DNA of 5,078 nt. It comes from an uncultured Lachnospiraceae bacterium (GTDB taxonomy: Bacteria; Bacillota; Clostridia; Lachnospirales; Lachnospiraceae). Position 1 is the stretch's first letter; the number at the start of each line of letters is the position of its first letter. The notes below the pieces were generated by a model. It was not told the origin of the DNA, searched no databases, and was given only the letters and a program-made list of their open reading frames with translations. The stretch spans positions 1-5,078 of the forward strand of contig CADBTO010000112.1 in the NCBI GenBank assembly GCA_902797565.1, in the 5' to 3' direction. The translations under genes and the position numbers were made by a program. Positions 1-5,078 of this stretch are shown in pieces.

Positions 1-3000
1 CCGCTTCGACCTGGTCAAAGATCTGGCGGTCTGTTTCAGGGATATCATAGTCCCGGATTTCACCCAGCGCTTCCTGGATCAGGTCTGCGTCCTGCTGGTT
101 GGCGGCATCCGTGATGGCTTCATAGGTACATTCAACCAAAAACCGGTCAAAGAATTTATTGACAGATTCTTTTTGCGGCTGCGGCTGCGGCTCTGGCTGC
201 GGCTCTGCTTCGGTTTCAGATTCAAAGTGCGGTTCCAGTGTGCGGCGGCAGTTTTGATAATCTTCGAGCAGCTGCATCGTGTGTTCGTGGATATAATCCA
301 GATCGTGTGCTTTGCCTGCCATCTCCAGCTTTTCTGCGGCGCTTCCAAGCTCCAGAGCCCCGATCAGGCGGGAAGAGCTTTTTAAAGCATGTACTTTGAT
401 GGTATAATTATCCCAGTCCTGTGCATCATAGTACCCTTGGATCTCTTCTGCCCGTGTCTGGATTGAATCGTAAAAGATCTTGAGCACCCGTTCAAAGGAT
501 GCTTCAGAACCGCTGTTGGTGATGCCTGCGCTGGCGTCCATCCAGGAAAGAGCATCATACCATTTTGCAGGTTTTTCCGGTTCCGGCTCCGGTTCCGGCT
601 CTGGAATCGCGATAGCGGGTTCTGTTGTTTCTGCGGCGGCATCCATCGTTTCATCGTCTGGCGTCTCTTGCATGGACTTTTCCAGTAAAGCACTGGACGA
701 AAGGATCGAGTGCAGGGAATGGATCCATTCTCCGTTCTTGATGTAAGAGATGCCCAGTGCGTGGATGCCGCAATTCAATGCGAGGACAGCCGATGTCTTC
801 TGGAAGATCACATGCGTGAAATGTGTCCGCGCACGGATTTTTTCTTCGATCAGCGTGCGCATCCGGCTGGAAAGTTCCACATACTCCACGAACACCAGAT
901 CTCCATATGCGTCTCCTTTTTTCGGAAGCGAGAGATCAATGTATTTCTCGTAGCAGTGTTCCATATCACCGGAAATGAAACGCTGGCAGCGGATCCGGTT
1001 GTCACGGATGGACAGGATCGGTTTCAATCCAAAGGTGCGCATAACATTGTAGATCCCTTTGCTGATTGCGTTTGAGGCCTTCGTGTATTCAATGTCATCG
1101 GTGACAAAGCTGTTGTGGATCTGTCCCCGCATCCGTTCCAGTTCCTGCACGATGGTTTCCTGCGGTTTCCCTTCGGAGGCCATAATGTGTGCGATCAACG
1201 CCATCAATCCTAACGCAGAAGAGTTGACGCCTGCGTCGAATACCGTGACATTGCCATAGGATTCTGCAGCTTGCTTTGCATGATCATATTCCCGGCTGGC
1301 ACTGGACATTACGGAGATATGCAGGATCTGGTGCGCTTTTTTCATGCGCTCCTTGAAAAAGGCTTCAAATTCTTCCGTGCTGGGCGGCGCGGAGAAGATC
1401 GGCATTTCGTTTTTCGTTCCGGAATTTTTGTTTACATAATAAACGAGCTCATCCGTATCGGCTTCCACACCGTCAAAGTAATATTTGTTGTCGAATATGA
1501 TGCTGAAGGGGATCATATCGATTCCACAGGCATCGCGGATATCCTTGGGAAGGTCACACAATGTGCTGGTTGTAATCAGCAGCGGAACCTTCCGGGTGTA
1601 GCCGCTGGATGCGTCCATCTTCATGACGACGGTGCGCCTGGATTCGTTCAGATGGATTTGGAACTCCGGAAGGTGGGCAAGCAGGGTTGCCTCCAGTTTT
1701 TCTCCGGAAACCGGTTTGGCAAGATAGCCGTCGAAACCGCTCCGGTTGTATAGCTCGATATTTTCGCTGCCGGCATTGGCTGTGAGGGCAATCACAGGCG
1801 CCTGGCTGCTGGATCCGCCGGATTGCTTGCGGATCTGCTGCATACATTCGATCCCGTCCATACCGGGCATCAGGTGGTCCATCAGAATGACGTCGTATTT
1901 GTTGACGAGTGTCATATGCAGTGCTTCTTCCGGGCTTGTGATTGTGTCGATCCGCATTTTCGTGTCAGCGAGAAGCTTTTGCTCCACTTCCAGGTTCATT
2001 TCGTTGTCGTCGACAATCAGGATCCGGGCGTCCGGTGCGGTAAAGCCCGGCACATATCCGGCACCATCCGAGCGGTTTCCGTAACTCTTAATATTGATAT
2101 CACCGATGATATCCGGCCGCGTGACCTTCTGCCACAGTGTTACGGTAAAGGACGAACCCTGGGTGTACACGCTGTCTACGGTGATCTTGCCGCCCATCAG
2201 CGTGACAAGCTGCTTGACAATGGAAAGCCCCAGCCCGGTTCCTTCGATCTTTGCATTCTTTTCTTCATCAACGCGCTGGAATGCGTCGAACAGATAGGGC
2301 AGCGCATCCGGCTTGATCCCGATGCCGGTATCACTGACGGAAAACAGCAGCAGGACATTTTTACCGTTCATTTCCTCCTTTTCAACGTGGAGGGTGACAG
2401 AACCTTCTTTCGTATACTTGACCGAGTTGTTCAGCAGGTTGATCAGGATCTGCTTAATCCGGACTTCATCGCCAAACAGGCCTGCTGGAATCTGCGGATC
2501 CACCTCGACCTTAAGTTCCAGCCCTTTCTGTTCCGCACGGAACCACATCATATTGACAATTTCGGACAGCATGGATGCCAGATTGTAGTCAAGTGGAACA
2601 ATGTCCATCTTTCCGGCTTCAATTTTTGAAAGATCCAGGATATCGTTGACCAGGGCGAGCAGCATCCTGCCTGCAGCCTGGATGTTTCCAGCATCCCGGA
2701 GAAATTCATCGGGCAGGTCCGGCTGCCGCAGGATGAGTTCGTTGATTCCAAGGATGGAGTTGATCGGAGTCCGGATCTCGTGGCTCATACTGGAGAAGAA
2801 ACGGTTTTGTGATTTATTCAGCTCCTCAAATTTTTTAGTCTTTTCTCGCGCCCTCCGGTTTTCTTCTTCGAAGAGCCATTCCTCAAACCATACCATCACA
2901 CAGCAAATGACGCCGACCAGGATGATGGATAGCAGGGAATCAATATAGAACATACTTTTGGTATGCGGCCTGATTCGCGCTGGCTTGAGAAAACTGTCCA

Positions 3001-3421
3001 GGTAAAAGAAAACAGATTCGATTGTCAGCAGCCCCAGCATCAGTGGCTTCCATTTTCCGCTTAAAACCAGCCCGGTATAGAGATAGGCGAAGATGATCCA
3101 GAGCACGCCTCCGCCATAGACGCCCCCGCCAAAATAAAACAGGATTGGGAGCAGGACGAAAACAAGGCCCAAGACGATCAGCATGATGGCAACCGGAACC
3201 ATATTCTTGCGGACGGAAATGAATGTAACCACAGGGACTGCAACGACCGTGAGTGCCAGGGCAATGATTTCAACAATATTCTCTCCGAATAAAATGTCCC
3301 CAAGCAAAGACACAGCGATCACGGAATCCGTGACCAGAGTCAGAAGGATGAAGACGCGTTCTTTGAAGCTTCTGGCCGGGTCTTTCAGCAGGCTGGTCAA
3401 TTTTCCAACAAATCCAGGCAT
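1..3421 (-). CDS. Membrane hybrid histidine kinase with receiver, DegV-like and Hpt domains (3' end beyond window)
   Basis: The frame is open from ATG at 3421 to the left edge: 1140 codons with no stop, so the C-terminus is missing. I chose this ATG because a perfect GGAGGTGA lies just upstream and the codon overlaps the previous stop. Residues 23-179 form about six hydrophobic helices, followed by a charged coiled-coil linker (180-208). HisKA has phospho-acceptor His214 in 'SMSHEIRTPI'. The HATPase (about 316-432) has the N box 'NLLNNSVKYT', 'DTGIGI' (364-369) and 'GTGLGLS' (394-400). The receiver (466-585) keeps Asp471/Asp472, acceptor Asp515, Thr547 and Lys569. A DegV-like domain spans about 613-898. 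An EP linker (940-949) leads to the Hpt (about 960-1062, His1011), then a PQ linker and a helical tail. All catalytic residues for a four-step His-Asp-His relay are present, so it looks active. The signal it senses cannot be read from the sequence. By length and C-terminal pattern, the stop is probably a few tens of codons beyond the edge. Confidence 0.95.
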   Translation of the reverse strand, partial: MPGFVGKLTSLLKDPARSFKERVFILLTLVTDSVIAVSLLGDILFGENIVEIIALALTVVAVPVVTFISVRKNMVPVAIMLIVLGLVFVLLPILFYFGGGVYGGGVLWIIFAYLYTGLVLSGKWKPLMLGLLTIESVFFYLDSFLKPARIRPHTKSMFYIDSLLSIILVGVICCVMVWFEEWLFEEENRRAREKTKKFEELNKSQNRFFSSMSHEIRTPINSILGINELILRQPDLPDEFLRDAGNIQAAGRMLLALVNDILDLSKIEAGKMDIVPLDYNLASMLSEIVNMMWFRAEQKGLELKVEVDPQIPAGLFGDEVRIKQILINLLNNSVKYTKEGSVTLHVEKEEMNGKNVLLLFSVSDTGIGIKPDALPYLFDAFQRVDEEKNAKIEGTGLGLSIVKQLVTLMGGKITVDSVYTQGSSFTVTLWQKVTRPDIIGDINIKSYGNRSDGAGYVPGFTAPDARILIVDDNEMNLEVEQKLLADTKMRIDTITSPEEALHMTLVNKYDVILMDHLMPGMDGIECMQQIRKQSGGSSSQAPVIALTANAGSENIELYNRSGFDGYLAKPVSGEKLEATLLAHLPEFQIHLNESRRTVVMKMDASSGYTRKVPLLITTSTLCDLPKDIRDACGIDMIPFSIIFDNKYYFDGVEADTDELVYYVNKNSGTKNEMPIFSAPPSTEEFEAFFKERMKKAHQILHISVMSSASREYDHAKQAAESYGNVTVFDAGVNSSALGLMALIAHIMASEGKPQETIVQELERMRGQIHNSFVTDDIEYTKASNAISKGIYNVMRTFGLKPILSIRDNRIRCQRFISGDMEHCYEKYIDLSLPKKGDAYGDLVFVEYVELSSRMRTLIEEKIRARTHFTHVIFQKTSAVLALNCGIHALGISYIKNGEWIHSLHSILSSSALLEKSMQETPDDETMDAAAETTEPAIAIPEPEPEPEPEKPAKWYDALSWMDASAGITNSGSEASFERVLKIFYDSIQTRAEEIQGYYDAQDWDNYTIKVHALKSSSRLIGALELGSAAEKLEMAGKAHDLDYIHEHTMQLLEDYQNCRRTLEPHFESETEAEPQPEPQPQPQKESVNKFFDRFLVECTYEAITDAANQQDADLIQEALGEIRDYDIPETDRQIFDQVEA
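173..205 (-). repeat. Low-complexity repeat encoding a Pro-Gln/Pro-Glu linker
   Basis: On the coding strand this stretch alternates CCG/CCA with CAG/GAG codons and encodes 'EPQPEPQPQPQ' (residues 1073-1083). It separates the Hpt from the C-terminal helical module that runs off the left edge. Like the Pro-Glu tract, it is built of 6-base units and is probably an extended flexible spacer. Confidence 0.85.
236..544 (-). other. Hpt (histidine phosphotransfer) domain within the kinase
   Basis: Residues about 960-1062 form a helical Hpt domain. 'FERVLKIFYDSIQTRAEEI' is the first part of the bundle, and 'NYTIKVHALKSSSRLIGA' carries the acceptor His1011 (codon 391-389) in the H-x-L-K-x-S-S signature. 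'LGSAAEKLEMAGKAHD' is the following helix. The domain would accept phosphate from a receiver and pass it to a separate response regulator. It sits between two proline-rich linkers, so it is probably mobile relative to the kinase core. It is the only Hpt in the window. Confidence 0.92.
575..604 (-). repeat. Six-base tandem repeat encoding a Pro-Glu linker
   Basis: Five tandem 6-base units read on the plus strand as ttccgg, ttccgg, ctccgg, ttccgg and ctctgg. On the coding strand they give five Pro-Glu pairs (residues 940-949). They join the end of the DegV-like domain to the Hpt. Because the unit is two codons long, gain or loss of units would change linker length without a frameshift. Confidence 0.9.
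728..1585 (-). other. DegV-like (EDD fold, fatty-acid-binding family) domain within the kinase
   Basis: Residues about 613-898 of the 3421-1 kinase follow the DegV pattern from end to end. 'LLITTSTLCDLPKDI' matches the N-terminal T-D-S-T-x-D-L-P strand and turn. 'MIPFSIIFDNKYYFDGV' matches the 'IPL.I.FDGKEY.DG' segment. 'FSAPPSTEEF' corresponds to 'TTSQPSPEEF', 'LHISVMSSASREYDHA' to 'IHISSGLSGTYQSA', and 'VTVFDAGVNSSALGLM' to 'V.VIDS...S.GLG'. 'VTDDIEYTKASNAISK' corresponds to 'VDDLEYLKKGGRIS.', 'GLKPILSIRDNRI' to 'NIKPIL...DG.I', and 'NCGIHALGISYI' to 'HTGPGALGIAF'. The length, about 285 residues, is that of a whole DegV protein. Known DegV/FakB proteins hold a fatty acid in a closed pocket and work with the FakA kinase. 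Here the Asp of the TDST motif is Ser619, and the C-terminal His-x-Gly-Pro-Gly is Asn-Cys-Gly-Ile-His, so ligand and chemistry may differ. Assignment was by eye, without a profile search. Confidence 0.88.
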
Positions 3422-5078
3422 CAGCGTTCACCTCCGTCCTCTGTCTGTCTGCCGCTCCGTGTGATGTGGTCCATGACATTCTCAAATTCACGGATGTCAA
3501 TCGGCTTGCTGATAAATCCATCAAATCCTTCCCGCATAAACATATCCCTTGCGCCGCTGATGGCGTTTGCAGTGAGTGCGATGATGGAAATCGGTTTCTT
3601 TTTTCGTTCGTAAATGACACGAATCTGTTTCATTGCCTCGACACCGTCCATGCCGGGCATCATATGATCCATGAAGACGAAATCATAATCGGTTTCTTCG
3701 CATCGTTCAATGGCTTCGAACCCGCTTGCGGCGGTTTCCGTGCTTAGTTCATAGTCTTCAAAGATGCCGGAAGCAACGACCAGGTTCATCGGTTCGTCGT
3801 CCACAATCAACGTTTTCCGCCCGTGGAGGACAGAACGGATGGAAGCTTTCCGTGACGGCAGGTTCCGCTCCTGTGCCCTTCCGTTCAGCAGATTGACGAC
3901 GGAATAACTATACAATGGATTCGGGATCAATGCAATGGACCCGTCCTCTTCCGGAAGAAAATCGTGTTCCGCCAGTACAGCAACCACGATGCCGCGCTTC
4001 TTCAGGCCTTTGAAGAACGGAACTTCAGTGCCGTATTCTTTTTGGCCCAGAATCACATGCGTGATATTGTTCCGCTGGATAAGTTTTTTCAGTTCTGTCA
4101 GGTTCGGCGCAGTATAAAGGTTGAGCCGCAGGTCGGTGGCAAGGTTTGACGCCAGATTGCGGTAAAATTCAAACAGCCTGGTGCTGTGATGTTTTTCCGG
4201 CGCGACATAATATGCGATGTTGAAAAACTTGTGGCCGGTACGTTTTGTGTCAATACTAAGGCAGTAGGCTGGATCCATGATTTCCTGCGCTATGCTTACG
4301 CGGACGGTTGTACCTTGTTTTGGAAGGCTTTCGATCCGGACAAATCCATTCATCATTCTGGCAAAGCCGTATACAATCGAAAGTCCCAGGCCGATGCCGC
4401 CGGTGCTTTTGTCACGCTTGGTGTCTGCTTTATAGTATCCTTTGCCGATCTGCTGGATGTCTTTTTCTGTCATGCCAATGCCTGTATCCACCACCTCAAT
4501 GATGAGGTTGAACCCGTATGTACGTCGGACGCCATACACTTTCAGGCACACGCCGCCTGTTTTGGTGAATTTGAACGCGTTGTCCAGCAGATGTGTGATG
4601 ATCTTGACAATTTTTCCAACATCGCCTTTCATCATAGCTGGGACTTCTGCGTCCAGATCAATGACCAGTTCCAGCCGGAGGGCATATTCAGACTGTGCGA
4701 ACTGGGCTGCAATATCTTCCAGTACGGAAGTGATCATGTAGTTGCTCTCTTCTAAAATACCTTCCCGCCGCTGCAGTTCGCTGTAGTCCTGAATGTCTTC
4801 GATCTGGTGTGCAAGCCGTTTGCCGCCTGCCAGGATCGAGGCCACATCCGCCCGCGGTTCCTCGTTCATGATCAGGGAGGACATCCCATTGATGACATTG
4901 ACAGGTGTCCGGAGTTCGTGTGAGATGTTGACCAGAAAGTCATCCATCCCGGTACGGTTTGCATCTTCATCAGACTCTTTTTGGAGCAGAAGCTGCTGCA
5001 GCTTCTGCTGGTCATACAAAATCCGTGTGAGGGACTTGTATGCAAAAATGGTTGCAATACAGCAGACCAGTATTTCCG
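3421..5078 (-). CDS. Hybrid sensor histidine kinase with pseudo-receiver and receiver, no Hpt (5' end beyond window)
   Basis: The frame is open to the right edge and ends at TGA 3423-3421. A TTG at 5019 could be taken as the start, but it has no convincing Shine-Dalgarno. The 19 upstream in-frame codons encode a hydrophobic stretch ('ILVCCIATIFAY') that reads as the end of a membrane helix, so the true start lies outside the window. Numbering from that TTG as residue 1: HisKA about 24-88 with His34 in 'NISHELRTPV'; HATPase about 131-245 with Asn147 in 'LLDNAFKFT', 'DTGIGM' (178-183) and 'GGIGLGLSIV' (207-216); a receiver-like fold about 264-385 lacking its acceptor Asp; and an intact receiver about 402-520 with Asp407/Asp408, acceptor Asp451 in 'FMDHMMPGMDG', Thr483 and Lys505. 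The protein ends 12 residues after the receiver, with no Hpt. It is probably an autophosphorylating membrane kinase that needs an Hpt in trans, plausibly that of the overlapping downstream gene. The sensory part is not visible. Confidence 0.95.
   Translation of the reverse strand, partial: EILVCCIATIFAYKSLTRILYDQQKLQQLLLQKESDEDANRTGMDDFLVNISHELRTPVNVINGMSSLIMNEEPRADVASILAGGKRLAHQIEDIQDYSELQRREGILEESNYMITSVLEDIAAQFAQSEYALRLELVIDLDAEVPAMMKGDVGKIVKIITHLLDNAFKFTKTGGVCLKVYGVRRTYGFNLIIEVVDTGIGMTEKDIQQIGKGYYKADTKRDKSTGGIGLGLSIVYGFARMMNGFVRIESLPKQGTTVRVSIAQEIMDPAYCLSIDTKRTGHKFFNIAYYVAPEKHHSTRLFEFYRNLASNLATDLRLNLYTAPNLTELKKLIQRNNITHVILGQKEYGTEVPFFKGLKKRGIVVAVLAEHDFLPEEDGSIALIPNPLYSYSVVNLLNGRAQERNLPSRKASIRSVLHGRKTLIVDDEPMNLVVASGIFEDYELSTETAASGFEAIERCEETDYDFVFMDHMMPGMDGVEAMKQIRVIYERKKKPISIIALTANAISGARDMFMREGFDGFISKPIDIREFENVMDHITRSGRQTEDGGER
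3428..3435 (-). promoter_or_regulatory. Ribosome binding site of the downstream kinase, inside the upstream coding region
   Basis: On the minus strand this reads GGAGGTGA, a perfect 8-base match to the anti-Shine-Dalgarno consensus. It lies inside the last codons of the upstream kinase (Gly-Gly-Glu-Arg-stop) and ends six bases before the ATG at 3421. It fixes the start of the downstream gene. Together with the TGATG stop-start overlap it points to translational coupling of the two kinases. Confidence 0.9.
3865..4230 (-). other. Degenerate receiver (pseudo-receiver) domain within the upstream kinase
   Basis: Between the HATPase and the intact receiver, about 120 residues (264-385 from the TTG at 5019) keep the alternating strand-helix rhythm of a receiver but not its chemistry. 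The segment 'ITHVILGQKEYG' sits where the acceptor strand would be and has Gly in place of Asp. 'VVAVLAEHD' replaces the Thr strand, and 'ALIPNPLYSYSVVNLL' has Asn-Pro where Lys-Pro is expected. Degenerate receivers of this kind are common in hybrid kinases and usually have structural or regulatory roles. The assignment rests on position and rhythm rather than strong motifs. Confidence 0.65.
4985..5009. repeat. Perfect 11-bp inverted repeat with 3-base loop, inside coding sequence
   Basis: AGCAGAAGCTG at 4985-4995 is the exact reverse complement of 4999-5009, with CTG between. It lies in the codons for the Gln/Leu-rich linker ('KLQQLLLQ') just after the membrane helix of the upstream kinase. 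There is no T-run after it on the coding strand, so it is not an intrinsic terminator. The repeated Gln and Leu codons largely explain it, and a functional role is doubtful. Confidence 0.6.

Noticed and set aside
173..604. The two repeat tracts as a CRISPR array or mobile-element remnant
   Set aside because: The units are six bases, contiguous and in frame, without spacers, and encode proline-rich linkers between domains.
1271..1753. Plus-strand open frame of 160 codons
   Set aside because: It is antisense to the receiver/DegV-like junction of the downstream kinase and its translation shows no family resemblance.
1823..2629. Plus-strand open frame of 268 codons
   Set aside because: It lies wholly antisense to the HATPase/receiver region of a kinase whose motifs are unmistakable. 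Its translation shows no recognisable domain. Long antisense frames are common opposite coding sequence of this composition.
4186..4755. Plus-strand open frame of 189 codons
   Set aside because: It is antisense to the HisKA/HATPase part of the upstream kinase, has no recognised domain and no good ribosome binding site that I can see, and is explained as a shadow frame.
4985..5009. Perfect hairpin as a terminator or attenuator
   Set aside because: It is inside coding sequence, lacks a following U-run on the coding strand, and arises from repeated Gln and Leu codons in a coiled-coil linker.
5017..5019. TTG as the start codon of the upstream kinase
   Set aside because: The frame continues upstream into a hydrophobic membrane-helix sequence and no Shine-Dalgarno precedes the TTG, so it is an internal leucine codon and the gene begins outside the window.

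Overview
The window is essentially all protein-coding, on the minus strand. It holds two consecutive membrane-anchored hybrid histidine kinase genes, and neither is complete. Base composition is close to balanced, with a perfect 8-base Shine-Dalgarno sequence. The Hpt style (motif 'KVHALKSSSRLIGA'), the receivers reading 'MDH(L/M)MPGMDG' and the C-terminal module after the Hpt resemble hybrid kinases of gut Clostridia (Lachnospiraceae/Oscillospiraceae type). That placement is a judgement by eye, not a search result.

Layout in transcription order (right to left): (1) 5078-3421 is a hybrid kinase whose 5' end lies beyond the right edge. It shows the end of a transmembrane helix, then HisKA, HATPase, a degenerate receiver without the acceptor aspartate, and an intact receiver. 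It has no Hpt. (2) 3421-1 is a second hybrid kinase that starts on an ATG overlapping the first gene's stop by one base (TGATG). It is open for 1140 codons without a stop and runs off the left edge. It has about six membrane helices, then HisKA, HATPase, receiver, a full-length DegV-like (fatty-acid-binding EDD fold) domain, a Pro-Glu linker, an Hpt domain, a Pro-Gln linker and the beginning of a C-terminal helical module.

The most interesting observation is the DegV-like domain placed between the receiver and the Hpt of a membrane phosphorelay kinase. DegV/FakB proteins bind a fatty acid in a closed pocket, so the arrangement suggests, as inference, a phosphorelay tuned by a lipid ligand. 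The two genes look translationally coupled. The first has a receiver but no Hpt while the second has an Hpt, so the second protein's Hpt may serve both receivers. No DNA-binding output domain is in the window, so the final response regulator must lie elsewhere.

There is no intergenic gap longer than a few bases, no RNA gene, no mobile element and no CRISPR array that I can see. The plus-strand open frames are antisense shadows of the two kinases.
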